A stretch of 64,000 nucleotides of DNA, taken from an uncultured Alphaproteobacteria bacterium (GTDB lineage: Bacteria; Pseudomonadota; Alphaproteobacteria; Caulobacterales; Aquidulcibacteraceae). Shown here piece after piece: positions 8,139-17,621 of the stretch. A program made the translations under genes and the position numbers. The notes beneath the pieces were generated by a model, which saw only the letters and a program-made list of their open reading frames with translations, ran no database searches and had not been told where the DNA came from. Positions within the stretch are counted from its first letter, which is position 1. Each line of letters begins with the position of its first letter. The stretch covers positions 50,379-114,378 of the forward strand of contig CADEEA010000003.1 of the NCBI GenBank assembly GCA_902826245.1, read 5' to 3'.

Positions 8139-9446
8139 ATGAATAAGCCAGAACACCCCGCAATTTCCGCGCCTGCAGAAGGCCTTTTCCGGCGCGCCCA
8201 AGAGGCGGGCGCCAAGGCTTTGCATGCCGCCAGTGATGCTGGCCACACTTTATGGAAGCGCGCTACGGACGCTCCCGATGAGGAGCAGCGCCGAAAGAAG
8301 GTCCTCTGGCTCACTGGAGGCGCCATTGGCGCGATTGTCGCTACGCTGTTCGTTTCGAGCCGGATCGGCGGCGAAGGCTACACAGAGCCCCCTCCTTCTA
8401 CGGCGCAAGCGGTCAGCGTCATCACGCTAGAGGACCGCGCCTTCCGGACCACCATCTCGCTGAGCGGCGAAGCGCGCCCCGTGCGCGACATCCAGGTCGC
8501 CGCGCCCGCCACTGGCGTTCGCATCCTACAAATCCTCGTCGACGAGGGCGACACGGTTCGCGAGGGCCAACCCATGGCGCGCCTCGACACGAGCCTTGCC
8601 AACGCCCAGACGCGCGCCGCGGAGGCAGCGGTCGCCGAGGCGGAGGCGTCGGCCGTGCGTGCGCGCGGCGAATATGAGCGCGCAGAATCCATCCGCGACT
8701 CTGGCGCCCTCTCGACCGAGGCTATCGAACAGCGCCGCGCCGCCGCAATCGCCGCCGACGCGCGCCTCTCCGCCGCGCGCGCGGAGCTTTCGGAAGTAAA
8801 TGCCCGCTTGGGCGGGGGCTATGTGCGCGCGCCAGCTTCGGGCCTGGTCATCGACCGCATGGCCGAGCTTGGGCGCTCCGTCGACGGCCAAGTGCTGTTC
8901 CGCATCGCCGCGGACAACCGACTAGAGGTGTCTGCTCAGGTCGCGGAGGGCGACGCCCTTACTCTGCAGGAAGGCCAGGTCGCGACTTTCTCTCTGGTCG
9001 ATGGCTCAAGTGTGCAAGGCACGCTTCGCCGCCTCCCCGCGTCGATCGACAGCCGGACACGCACCGGCGAAGCCCTGTTCACGCTTCCAATTGGTACGCG
9101 CGTGCGCGCGGGGATGTATCTGCGCGGGCGTCTGGACTTGCCTCCCCGCAACGTCATCGCCGCGCCGCAAAGCGCAGTACTGTACGACAATGGCCAAGCC
9201 TATGTGCTGATTGTCGATCAAACGAACCGCGTGCATCGCACGGAGGTGCTGCTCGGCCGTCGCGATGGCGACTGGATCGAAGTCGTTCAAGGTCTTTCCG
9301 CTGGCCAGAGTATCGTCGGCGCCGGGGCAGCGTTCCTGCAGGACGGCGATGAAGTGCGCATCCTGCAGCTGGCGACAGAGACTAGCGCGGCAACTGGCTC
9401 TGCAAGGGGCGACAACCCGACCAACGACATGCGCGGGCGGGAGTAG
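8139..9446 (+). CDS. RND efflux periplasmic adaptor (membrane fusion protein)
   Basis: The protein has 435 residues from ATG 8139 (MNKPEHPAISAP). A TTG at 8082 in the same frame is a less likely start. A cytoplasmic N-terminus of about 65 residues precedes one membrane anchor (VLWLTGGAIGAIVATLFVSS). The adaptor domains follow: lipoyl half QVAAPATGVRILQILVDEGD, an Ala-rich coiled-coil hairpin, second lipoyl half GGYVRAPASGLVIDRMAELG, then beta-barrel (EVSAQVAEGD) and C-terminal domains. It links the pump at 9452 to the channel at 6617. The N-terminal extension, with SDAGHTLWKRATDAPDEEQR, is longer than usual for the family. Confidence 0.9.
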   Translation: MNKPEHPAISAPAEGLFRRAQEAGAKALHAASDAGHTLWKRATDAPDEEQRRKKVLWLTGGAIGAIVATLFVSSRIGGEGYTEPPPSTAQAVSVITLEDRAFRTTISLSGEARPVRDIQVAAPATGVRILQILVDEGDTVREGQPMARLDTSLANAQTRAAEAAVAEAEASAVRARGEYERAESIRDSGALSTEAIEQRRAAAIAADARLSAARAELSEVNARLGGGYVRAPASGLVIDRMAELGRSVDGQVLFRIAADNRLEVSAQVAEGDALTLQEGQVATFSLVDGSSVQGTLRRLPASIDSRTRTGEALFTLPIGTRVRAGMYLRGRLDLPPRNVIAAPQSAVLYDNGQAYVLIVDQTNRVHRTEVLLGRRDGDWIEVVQGLSAGQSIVGAGAAFLQDGDEVRILQLATETSAATGSARGDNPTNDMRGRE

Positions 9447-9451
9447 CTTCG

Positions 9452-12400
9452 ATGGCATGGAACATTTCCGCCGGCGCAATCCGCAACCCGATCCCGCCGA
9501 TCCTGCTTATTCTCGCGCTGATGTTCGCCGGTTGGACAGCGTACGCCCGCCTGTCCATCAACCAATTGCCCAACATCACAATGGACGGCCTGACCGTCAG
9601 CGTCACCCAACCGGGCGCCGCGCCAGAAGAAATGGAAACGCAGATCACGCAACGCGTTGAAGCGGCGCTGGCGTCTCTCGAAGGTGTGAGCCGGATCACG
9701 TCCACAATTTCTCCCGGCTCTTCGCAAACCAAAGTCGAACTGGAAGGCGGCAGCGACATAGCGCGTGCAATCGACGACGCACGCGACGCCATCCAGCAGA
9801 TACGCGCAGACCTTCCCGCCGATATCCTCGAACCCATTGTGCAACGCGACGACACCGCGAGCCAGCCGATAGGCCAGTACGCCATCGAAGGCGAAGGCAT
9901 GACGCCCCAGGACATTTCCTGGTTCGTCGACAACGAACTCCAGCGCGCGCTCCTTTCCATCCCGGGCGTGAGCGCTGTGACACGCATTGGCGGCGTTGAC
10001 CGCGAAATCCGCGTGGAGCTCGATTCCGCGCGCATGCTCGCTTACGGCATTTCCGCCGACCAGATCAGCGACCAGTTGCGGGTCATCAATGCCGACCTCC
10101 CCGGCGGTCAGGCGCAAATCGCCGGCCAGTCCCAAACCATCCGCACGCTCGGCGGCGCGCAATCAGTCGAAGAGCTCGCCAACCTGCGCGTCACCGCTGC
10201 GGATGGACGCATCGTTCGCTTGGGCGACCTTGGTACAATCACCGATGGCTCAAGCGACCTCAACTCGATCTCGCGCTACAATGGCCAGCCAGTCGTCGCC
10301 TTCAGCGTGCAGCGTTCGCGCAGCGCCTCCGAAGTGCAGGTTTTTGACCGTTTGGATGAACGCATCCGCCGGATTGAGGAAGCGCACCCAAACATCCGGA
10401 TCACGGAAATCGTCTCGAACGTCGAAGTCACGCGCGGCATGCACGAGAGCTCCATCTCGGCCTTGATCGAGGGCGCGCTTCTGGCTTGTTTGGTGGTGTT
10501 CCTGATCCTGCGGGATTGGCGCGCGACTTTGATCGCCGCCGCAGCCATTCCGCTGTCGATATTACCCACTTTCGCCAGCATCGAACTGCTTGGCTTCACT
10601 TTGAACATGGTGACTTTGGTGGCACTGGCCCTCGTGACCGGCGTGCTTGTCGATGACGCCATCGTCGAGATCGAGAACATCGTCCGTCACATGCGGATGG
10701 GCAAGTCCGCCTTTGCCGCGGCGCTTGAGGCCGCCGACGAGATCGGCCTCGCCGTCGTCGCTACCACTTGCGCCATCATCGCCGTGTTTGTCCCCGTCAG
10801 CTTCATGGGCAGTGGCATAGGCATCTTCTTCAAGGAGTTCGGCTTAACGGTCGCGCTGGCGGCGTTCTTCTCTCTCGTCGTCGCCCGCCTGATCACACCG
10901 GTAATGGCGGCATTCTTCCTAAAGAACAAAGGCCATGATGCGGAACCCAAACCTGGCGTCTTCACGCGAACCTATCATGACGCGCTGACATGGTCGGTTC
11001 ACCACCCATGGAAGACAGTTGGCATGGGTCTTGTCGTGTTCGCCTGCTCCATCGGGGTTGCGTTGACAGTGCCGGCGGTCGTCTTCCCACGCATCGACAA
11101 TGGTCTCATTGAAGTGCGCGTCGAGATCCCCCCAGGCACGCCGATACTCGAAGCGGACCGCACTCTGAACGACATGAGCACGCGCATCCGTGGTATCCCT
11201 GAGGTCGCGGGCGTATTCGCGTCCCTGAGCGGCGCCGACGGCTCAGCACCGGACGGTTCAATCTACATACAACTCACGCCGCGCGGCGAGCGCACTCGCT
11301 CCTCCTATGCGATCCAGCAGCAAGTGCGCCCGCTCCTTGCCGACATCCCAAACTATCGCGCGGCGTTCGTGCAGGATAATGGCCCTTCACAGGGCTCGGA
11401 AATCACCGTCCAATTCGTCGGCGACGATCCAGCCGCGGTGAACGCGGCGGCTAACGATCTGGTTGCAGCGATGGGTCGCCTCGCCTCACTCGCGGACGTG
11501 CGTTCGACCTCGGCGCTACAGCGTCCGGAAATCCAGCTGCGCCCGCGACAAGAGGACATGGCGCGCCTTGGCGTGACATCGGCTGACCTTGCTTCCGCCA
11601 TCCGCATCGCGACCAGTGGCGACGCCGAGCAAAACCTTCCGAAGTATGATCTCGCCGACCGCCAAATCCCAATCCGCGTCACGTTGCGTGCCGATCAACG
11701 TACCGATTTGGAGGCCCTGCGTTCGCTGCTCGTGCAGTCCTCGCGTGGCCCGCCAGTGCGCCTCGACGCAGTTGCGGACCTGCAATTCTCACTCGGCGAG
11801 GCGACGATTGAACGCCGGGACCGCGAGCGCGCCGTCACGGTCGGCGCAAACGTTCGCCCCGGAATCCAGCTCTCAACCGCACAAGCCGAAGTATTCGCTC
11901 TATCGGAAGCCCAAGGCGGCCCCGGCGCGCGCCTTGCTGCGGAAGGTCAGACCGAAGATTTCGCGGAAATGCTCACAACGTTCGGCAATGCGATGCTCTG
12001 GGGCATTATTCTCATCTATATCGTGCTCGTGCTCCTGTTCCGCGACTTCTTTCAACCGATCACGATCATGACCGCGTTGCCGCTCTCGGTCGGAGGCGCC
12101 TTCTTTGGCCTCATCGTCGCCAATCAGCCGCTCTCGCTGTTTGCGTTCATCGGCTTGCTGATGCTGATGGGAGTCGTCACCAAGAATTCGATCCTGCTTG
12201 TTGATTTCGCGGTGGAGCGCATGCGCGCGGGCATGAGCCGCGATGCGGCGCTGGTGGAAGCGGGCATGAAACGCGCGCGACCGATCATCATGACCACGCT
12301 CGCCATGTGCGGCGGCATGATCCCGGCGGCGGCGGGCTGGGGCGTTGACGGCGCGATGCGGCAGGGCATGGGCGCGGCGGTGATCGGCGGCCTTATGCTC

Positions 12401-12535
12401 TCGACGCTGCTGAGCCTCGTGTTCGTGCCGGCGATGTTCGTGCTGATCGACCGGCTCGAACGCTGGGCGCAAAGCTTCCTGCCAAAGCCAGCGCCGCATG
12501 GCGGCGACGAGTCCACCCGGACACTTGCCAAATAG
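9452..12535 (+). CDS. RND efflux pump, inner-membrane permease
   Basis: The protein has 1027 residues, the usual size for an AcrB/MexB-type pump. The first membrane helix (PIPPILLILALMFAGWTAYA) leads into the porter domain LPNITMDGLTVSVTQPGAAP. The proton-relay aspartate pair in TM4 is present in LVTGVLVDDAIVEIENIVRH. The second half repeats the layout, with the conserved GVVTKNSILLVDFA and RARPIIMTTLAMCGGMIP. The start lies 5 bp after the adaptor stop, so kinase, channel, adaptor and pump form one operon. The exported compounds cannot be inferred. The sequence after the stop (12536-12850) shows no gene. Confidence 0.93.
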   Translation: MAWNISAGAIRNPIPPILLILALMFAGWTAYARLSINQLPNITMDGLTVSVTQPGAAPEEMETQITQRVEAALASLEGVSRITSTISPGSSQTKVELEGGSDIARAIDDARDAIQQIRADLPADILEPIVQRDDTASQPIGQYAIEGEGMTPQDISWFVDNELQRALLSIPGVSAVTRIGGVDREIRVELDSARMLAYGISADQISDQLRVINADLPGGQAQIAGQSQTIRTLGGAQSVEELANLRVTAADGRIVRLGDLGTITDGSSDLNSISRYNGQPVVAFSVQRSRSASEVQVFDRLDERIRRIEEAHPNIRITEIVSNVEVTRGMHESSISALIEGALLACLVVFLILRDWRATLIAAAAIPLSILPTFASIELLGFTLNMVTLVALALVTGVLVDDAIVEIENIVRHMRMGKSAFAAALEAADEIGLAVVATTCAIIAVFVPVSFMGSGIGIFFKEFGLTVALAAFFSLVVARLITPVMAAFFLKNKGHDAEPKPGVFTRTYHDALTWSVHHPWKTVGMGLVVFACSIGVALTVPAVVFPRIDNGLIEVRVEIPPGTPILEADRTLNDMSTRIRGIPEVAGVFASLSGADGSAPDGSIYIQLTPRGERTRSSYAIQQQVRPLLADIPNYRAAFVQDNGPSQGSEITVQFVGDDPAAVNAAANDLVAAMGRLASLADVRSTSALQRPEIQLRPRQEDMARLGVTSADLASAIRIATSGDAEQNLPKYDLADRQIPIRVTLRADQRTDLEALRSLLVQSSRGPPVRLDAVADLQFSLGEATIERRDRERAVTVGANVRPGIQLSTAQAEVFALSEAQGGPGARLAAEGQTEDFAEMLTTFGNAMLWGIILIYIVLVLLFRDFFQPITIMTALPLSVGGAFFGLIVANQPLSLFAFIGLLMLMGVVTKNSILLVDFAVERMRAGMSRDAALVEAGMKRARPIIMTTLAMCGGMIPAAAGWGVDGAMRQGMGAAVIGGLMLSTLLSLVFVPAMFVLIDRLERWAQSFLPKPAPHGGDESTRTLAK

Positions 12536-12850
12536 CCAACAAATGCGCGCTACCGGCAGCTCTAAATGGGCCGCTCAAGCTCTTCGGACTAGCCCTCCGC
12601 CGACGGCCTCGCGCGTCCGCTTGGCATGGGCACCCGTGAACAAATCAGCGGCAGGCACGCCATCGCGAATTCAGAAATCCTCGCATGCGCCATCACCTCT
12701 GTCCCCACGCATCCGGCCATAAGCTCGCTCGCCATGGCACACGGGTCATCCGACAGTTCGGAGGCACGTCTGCGCCTAGAATTGTCGGAGCGGCCGGATA
12801 CCCCATTCGATCATGCCGAACCAGTGGCAGATCAACGCCGTACCGTAGAT

Positions 12851-12885
12851 TAAAGAAAGAGCGCGGCGATTTCTCGCCGCGCTCT
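12851..12885 (-). terminator. Intrinsic terminator of the TonB-receptor gene
   Basis: A perfect 12-bp stem (AGAGCGCGGCGA and its complement, 12858-12869 and 12874-12885) with a 4-base loop. On the minus strand the stem is followed by TTTCTTTA, the T-rich tract expected of a Rho-independent terminator. It lies 41 bp beyond the receptor stop codon. Confidence 0.75.
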
Positions 12886-12925
12886 AGCAGGCAAGGAGGA
12901 GGTGGAGGAGGACGCCCTGCTCGCT

Positions 12926-15055
12926 TTAGAAATTGTATGATGCGGAGAAATACGCTCGTCTCCGGCTTCCAACAGAGCCGATGTGGCAAGCAGCAGCACA
13001 CACTGGCGGGATGTTCTGGAAGAAGCCGGGCGAGAACTCGTTATAATATCCTTCGTCGAACATGTTATCGATGCGAGCTGCGAATTCCCAGCCCGCGACC
13101 GGATGACTCAGCGCAATGCGCGCATTGACGATCCAATGCTCCGGGTTGACGTTTGCAAGATTGGTGCTGCCAGCGCGCCACAAGAACTCGCCCGTGTACG
13201 ATGCGTCTGCGTGCAGATCGAGTTCAAGCGAGCCGAACACGGGAGTCGTGTAGGTAACACCGAAATTGCTCGTCCAGCTCGGAGAATTCGGAATTTCGTC
13301 TCCACTTAGATCCACGCTGTTCAGCACAGCGCCGTTGCGCCAGCGCGCATTGAGATAGCCCACCGAGGCATCAACCTGCAGCCCGTCAAGGCTATCTGGG
13401 CGAAAGCTCAAACTCGCCTCGGCGCCGGTGCTGCGTGAGTCCCCGATATTGTCGATCACTTCCACAATACCAGCGGGCGACGGAATACGGCTCTCGTACT
13501 GGCGATCGGAATAGTCGATTTGGAAAGCCGCCAACTCGTAGCGCAGCTGCCCATCAAATATGTCGCCCTTCAAACCCAATTCATATTGCGTCGAAAATTC
13601 TGGGTCGTACGTGGCCGGATTGTCCGTATCGATGCTAGCTCGCCCGGGCTCAGCGCCACGCGCAGCGTTGAAATAGACCATGTGATCGTCTGTAAGATCG
13701 TATGATAGAGACACCTGCGGCAGCACGAAGGCATCTTCAGTGCTCAGTTCAAGGGTTGGCGTTTGCGGAACGGCATTGAGGGTAAAGATCGACGCTTCGT
13801 ACTCTGTGCGCCCAACACGTAGCCCCGTGCCCAACGTGAAATCACCCCAGTAAAAGTTCACAGTTCCGAAAGCCGCCAAGTCCGTCTGCACGGTTTCTCG
13901 ATCGCTAAACGGATTGAACGTGGTGGGCCCCACTCTGGCGACGACCGGAGACGGTATGGACTGCAGATTCTCGATCCGAGTTGCATAGACCCCGAAGAGC
14001 CAATCCCAACTGGTCGTGCCCTGAGACGCAAGCCGCAATTCCTGCGTAGAAATTTCCCACGGACGAGGATCAGTGATCCAGGCTTCTGCAGCGTTCACGG
14101 TCCGGTAGTCCCCGTCAATATGCCAGTTGTGGTCCTGACGAGTATAGGACGTGATCGACGTAAGCTCTGCGCCTCCAAAATCGTAGGTTAGGTTCTCGAC
14201 AAACGCGAAGGTTTCGCGTCTTCCGTAATTGTCGAAACTCAGCTGATTTTGATAGACCGGCTCATCGACGCTAGCCTGGCGCGTATAAGCGTTCAGGCCA
14301 CCTGCAAGATTCCGGTAGCGCAGAGTGGTAAGAGATTGAAGCTGCGGCGTCGGCTGAAATAGAAGTTGAACCCGCGCGCCATATTCACGCGTCTCGTCGC
14401 CAGGATTACCCGTATTGATATTGGTAACGAAGCCATCGTCGTGGGAATAGTACGCCGCCCCACGCACAGCGAACATGCCGCCCAGCGGCGCATTGAGAGA
14501 GGCCGAGACATCTCGGTAGCCATTAGCCCCAGCCTCCACGCGCACTGAACCATCTAAATCATCCAGCTCAGGCGTGCGGCCAACATATCGTATTGCGCCG
14601 CCGATATTGCTGCCGCCGTAAAGCACGCCCTGTGGACCTTTGAGGATTTCGATCCGCTCCAAATCTTCAAAGCGCATGGTCTGGTCGGTGAAGTTCTGTA
14701 CTTCGTCCACGTAGAACCCGACCCCCTGCACGTTGCCATAGGAGCCGATGCCCCGGATGACGACATTCGGGAAATTGTCTTGCCGCCGGTTCAGCGATAC
14801 ATTCGGTGTTTGCCGCCCCAATTCATTGACGCTGACAACCCCGCTACGGGTCAGATCCTCTGCGGAAATGGCAGCAATTGTCTCGGGAATATTTGACAAG
14901 ACCTCCTCGCGCCTGCGCGCGGTCACCACGATCTCGTCTGTGTCAGCTTCTTGTGCACCCGCCGGGCCAGGTGTGAGCGCAATGCCCCAACCGGCTACTG
15001 CTCCTACCAGGGCCAGCGGTGCGCAGAATTGGCCCCAAACCTTCTTCTCGCTCAT
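12926..15055 (-). CDS. TonB-dependent outer-membrane receptor
   Basis: The protein has 709 residues from ATG 15055, preceded by AGGGGAGGAATTTA; an in-frame start 18 bp upstream is less likely. A signal peptide ends near GPAGAQEA. The TonB-box region DTDEIVVTARRREEV and plug domain follow (PNVVIRGIGSYGNVQGVGFY, ERIEILKGPQGVLYGGSNIG), then a beta-barrel closing with the terminal aromatic RRAYFSASYNF. The build resembles the receptors common in Sphingomonadales and Caulobacterales that take up catabolic substrates rather than siderophores. The gene is transcribed away from the GntR-type regulator. A palindrome matching the regulator's own upstream site lies 85-100 bp before its start. Confidence 0.92.
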   Translation of the reverse strand: MSEKKVWGQFCAPLALVGAVAGWGIALTPGPAGAQEADTDEIVVTARRREEVLSNIPETIAAISAEDLTRSGVVSVNELGRQTPNVSLNRRQDNFPNVVIRGIGSYGNVQGVGFYVDEVQNFTDQTMRFEDLERIEILKGPQGVLYGGSNIGGAIRYVGRTPELDDLDGSVRVEAGANGYRDVSASLNAPLGGMFAVRGAAYYSHDDGFVTNINTGNPGDETREYGARVQLLFQPTPQLQSLTTLRYRNLAGGLNAYTRQASVDEPVYQNQLSFDNYGRRETFAFVENLTYDFGGAELTSITSYTRQDHNWHIDGDYRTVNAAEAWITDPRPWEISTQELRLASQGTTSWDWLFGVYATRIENLQSIPSPVVARVGPTTFNPFSDRETVQTDLAAFGTVNFYWGDFTLGTGLRVGRTEYEASIFTLNAVPQTPTLELSTEDAFVLPQVSLSYDLTDDHMVYFNAARGAEPGRASIDTDNPATYDPEFSTQYELGLKGDIFDGQLRYELAAFQIDYSDRQYESRIPSPAGIVEVIDNIGDSRSTGAEASLSFRPDSLDGLQVDASVGYLNARWRNGAVLNSVDLSGDEIPNSPSWTSNFGVTYTTPVFGSLELDLHADASYTGEFLWRAGSTNLANVNPEHWIVNARIALSHPVAGWEFAARIDNMFDEGYYNEFSPGFFQNIPPVCAAACHIGSVGSRRRAYFSASYNF

Positions 15056-15152
15056 TAAATTCCTCCCCTGCACGCTCGCGGCGGCTTATATTTTGACGTG
15101 GTCTCCTTCGGCCCGGCTCAAGGGGCCAAAGTCATGAGGTACGATACACGCA

Positions 15153-15168
15153 ATCTGTTATAACAGAT
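15153..15168. promoter_or_regulatory. Palindromic operator candidate (site 1)
   Basis: ATCTGTTATAACAGAT is a perfect 16-bp palindrome, 98 bp upstream of the TonB-receptor ATG. The same half-site TATAACAGAT stands just before the GntR regulator gene, and shorter versions lie before the MFS and BKACE genes. The size and symmetry suit a FadR/GntR dimer. That the neighbouring GntR protein binds it is inference. Confidence 0.65.
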
Positions 15169-15294
15169 AAGGTTGAGACCTACGAACCTGTCATTCCGTT
15201 TCATGCCCCCGAACTGAGGCCCCCATTCGAGAAACCGGCCGAACCGAAGTTGCGAAGTACCAGCCCCGGCCCCTCGGAAGGGAACATATGCTTC

Positions 15295-15345
15295 TCAGCG
15301 AAACCAAACATACGAAACACAGGGCCAGTCGTGCGTCCAATTCAT
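15295..15345 (-). other. Short conserved leader frame MNWT...WFR (copy B) with flanking conserved DNA
   Basis: The minus strand from ATG 15345 to TGA 15295 reads MNWTHDWPCVSYVWFR, 16 codons. The first 17 bases (ACAATGAATTGGACGCA) and last 14 (TGGTTTCGCTGAGA) match copy A at 29809-29859 exactly. The middle differs but has the same length. It lies 240 bp upstream of the TonB-receptor start. It could be a leader peptide, two protein-binding sites at fixed spacing, or a duplicated promoter piece. The rest of the 15056-15474 gap contains only the two operator candidates. Confidence 0.4.
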
Positions 15346-15452
15346 TGTATACTCAATACATTCATGTTGCTCATGCCATCACCTTTAGGGTGCAGGCGAC
15401 ATGGCGACTTGCGGTATATGGACTGGACGGGACCGCGTTGAGGTTAGCCACA

Positions 15453-15468
15453 AATTGCTATAACAGAT
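15453..15468. promoter_or_regulatory. Operator candidate (site 2) before the GntR gene
   Basis: The sequence AATTGCTATAACAGAT shares the 10-base half-site TATAACAGAT with site 1. It ends 7 bp before the ATG of the regulator gene, where bound protein would block transcription or translation, which suits autorepression. Confidence 0.55.
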
Positions 15469-15474
15469 CACACC

Positions 15475-16173
15475 ATGGACCGCGGCGCTAGAATTCCGCT
15501 CGTCGAGAGGGGCGAAACCCTAGCTGAGCAGGGCTACGCGCGCCTTCGCGAAGCCTTGGCAAGCGGCGTTTTCCAGCCCGGCGAGAGCTTGAGCATTCGC
15601 CGCTTGGCAACAATGCTTGGCGTCAGCGCCACGCCAGCGCGAGACGCAATCGCACGCGCGCTTTGGGAGGGGTGCCTGCAGAGCGGCCCCCACCGCACTG
15701 TCTCGGTCCCAAGGCTCACACTGGAGAAGCTCCACGAGATCTACGCGGTTCGGCTAAACCTTGAGGGTTTGGCGACTGAGCTTGCTGCGCCGAATTTCAA
15801 CAAGCCCATGCTCGCGAAACTGGAGGCCATCCACAGCACCTATTGCAAAGCGCTCGAAGCGAGGGAGTACAGTAAGGGGCTAAAGGCCAATGAGAGTTTC
15901 CACTTTCATATTTACGAACAAAGCAACAATGCTCTGCTCGTCGAAATGATTAGGGCGCTCTGGCTAAAAATGGGTCCTTCGCTCAACCTGCTCTATCCGG
16001 CCTACTATGACAAACGCGGCCAGAGCCATCACGAAGACATTCTAGACGCGCTCCGCAAGCGCGACGGCGCGAGAGCGCGCGCAGCGTTGGAAGAAGACCT
16101 CGTCGATGGAAAGGCCGAACTGAAGCGGGCCTTGAGCAGCGCGCGTGACTTGTACTCACCGTCGACAAAGTGA
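15475..16173 (+). CDS. GntR-family regulator, FadR/FCD subfamily
   Basis: The protein has 232 residues. A GntR winged helix occupies about residues 13-75 (YARLREALASGVFQPGESLS, IRRLATMLGVSATPARDAIA). An FCD ligand domain follows, with the metal/ligand-binding His pattern in ESFHFHIYEQSNN and GQSHHEDILDALRKRD. FCD regulators usually bind carboxylic-acid effectors and repress catabolic genes. The gene is divergent from the TonB receptor, with palindromic sites before both. Related sites precede the MFS carrier and BKACE genes, so it is the likely local regulator of this part of the island. Confidence 0.88.
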   Translation: MDRGARIPLVERGETLAEQGYARLREALASGVFQPGESLSIRRLATMLGVSATPARDAIARALWEGCLQSGPHRTVSVPRLTLEKLHEIYAVRLNLEGLATELAAPNFNKPMLAKLEAIHSTYCKALEAREYSKGLKANESFHFHIYEQSNNALLVEMIRALWLKMGPSLNLLYPAYYDKRGQSHHEDILDALRKRDGARARAALEEDLVDGKAELKRALSSARDLYSPSTK

Positions 16174-16212
16174 CTCGGTTATCTCCGAAGCGGCCGGGCA
16201 GTTAACATGCGC

Positions 16213-17514
16213 CTAAGTACACAAGAGCTGCCCGTGGGCGCTGATAAAGCCAGACACCCCCTCATAGAGATTGTTGATCTGCCGATCAGTGGTCGCCAGT
16301 GAGAGGCTGACCATGCCTCTGGGGGCTATATAGAGCCCCCGATCGAGGAGATAGAAGTAGAAGAGCTGGCGAAGGGCCAAGCCGCCGTGCGCAGCGTCCT
16401 CAGCTGACGCAATTGCGCCATCGGTCATGTGCGCGGTCATGATCGACCCCATACCCGTAAACTGCATCCTCACGCTCGCAGCCCTGCAGACGCCGTTTAA
16501 CTCCTGCCGAAGCCTGTCGCCGCGCTCGTTCAGTTCAATTGCCGCATCTGGCGTAAAGACCTCCGCCATTGCTGTGTACCCAAGCGCCATGGTCAGAGCG
16601 TTGTTATTGAAGGTGCCCCCGAGGCGTACGAAATCCGCTTTCCGTGGATCAAACAATTGCATGATCGCGCGGTGGCCACCCACTGCTCCAAAGCTCAGCC
16701 CGCCTCCGACGTATTTGCCCAACGTAACCAAGTCCGGCGCCAGGCCAAGCTTGCCGTGAACCCCCTGCGGGTGAAGGCGAGAAGTTACAACCTCGTCGAA
16801 AATCAAGAGGGCACCGGCCGCCAGAGATTCTTCCCGCAACGTCCGGAGGAATGCGTCGGTTGCAGGGATGCAGCCGCTGCTTTGAAGCATGGGCTCCACG
16901 ATGACGGCAGCCAGCTCGTCACGATGCGCGTGCAGGAGCCGCCGCGCTGAAAGCACATCGTTGTACTGGCAAACAACGACGTCAAATGGGGCGTTCACGC
17001 GGCTCGGTGCGCTAAAATTCAGGACGCCGCCGTGATAGGCACCTGAAAACACCATGATCTTGTCCCGGCCCGTAAACTGACGGGCAGCGCCCAAGGCCAC
17101 CAAGTTCGCCTCTGTGCCTGAATTGGTGAAACGGACCAATTGCAGCGCTGGAAACCGGTTCGTCAGAACCCTCGCCAGTTTTTCCTCGTGCGAGGTGTGG
17201 CCGCCAAAATTCAGTCCCCCCTCACTCTGACTTTGCAAAGTGAATCGAAGACGCGCATCCGAGTGCCCGAAAATCCCAGCCGTGTATTCACACAGGAAGT
17301 CGTCGTAGACGAGTCCGTCGCAATCGGTGAGCGTCGCATCCTTCGCCTTGGCAAAGCAGAGTGGGAATGGGTCGACGTGAAGAGTCGAGCGTGTACTCCC
17401 CCCGGGCAGGTGTCTTGTGGCGCTCGCATGCGCCTGCGCGCTATTTGGATGAGCCAGGGCGTATTGGCGCTTTGCCCCTTCGAGAGCGATCTCGATATCG
17501 GCCTGCAATCCCAT
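16213..17514 (-). CDS. Class III aminotransferase (glutamate-1-semialdehyde aminomutase-like)
   Basis: The protein has 433 residues from ATG 17514, preceded by GAGGCGGGAA; the frame continues upstream to 17643 but without family resemblance. PLP-binding features are present: FTNSGTEANLVALGAARQFT (phosphate loop), FSGAYHGG, the Asp contact in LLIFDEVVTSR, and the Schiff-base Lys in DLVTLGKYVGGGLSFGAVGG. It resembles the HemL-like group that acts on amino acids or amines during catabolism as well as in haem synthesis. Its place beside GST, MFS and BKACE genes suggests a degradative transaminase. It converges with the regulator gene. Confidence 0.85.
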   Translation of the reverse strand: MGLQADIEIALEGAKRQYALAHPNSAQAHASATRHLPGGSTRSTLHVDPFPLCFAKAKDATLTDCDGLVYDDFLCEYTAGIFGHSDARLRFTLQSQSEGGLNFGGHTSHEEKLARVLTNRFPALQLVRFTNSGTEANLVALGAARQFTGRDKIMVFSGAYHGGVLNFSAPSRVNAPFDVVVCQYNDVLSARRLLHAHRDELAAVIVEPMLQSSGCIPATDAFLRTLREESLAAGALLIFDEVVTSRLHPQGVHGKLGLAPDLVTLGKYVGGGLSFGAVGGHRAIMQLFDPRKADFVRLGGTFNNNALTMALGYTAMAEVFTPDAAIELNERGDRLRQELNGVCRAASVRMQFTGMGSIMTAHMTDGAIASAEDAAHGGLALRQLFYFYLLDRGLYIAPRGMVSLSLATTDRQINNLYEGVSGFISAHGQLLCT

Positions 17515-17621
17515 TTCCCGCCTCACCGCTACAGCCGGACTCTCGACTGGGAGTTCGCTACCGCCCGCCCCCCTCAAAGAGAGGCACAACCGCAAAGTCA
17601 CTGCTAGTGGGGCCTCGCAAG

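Noticed and set aside
9287..10162. Minus-strand frame antisense to the RND pump
   Set aside because: Composition mirrors the pump gene and no domain is recognisable.
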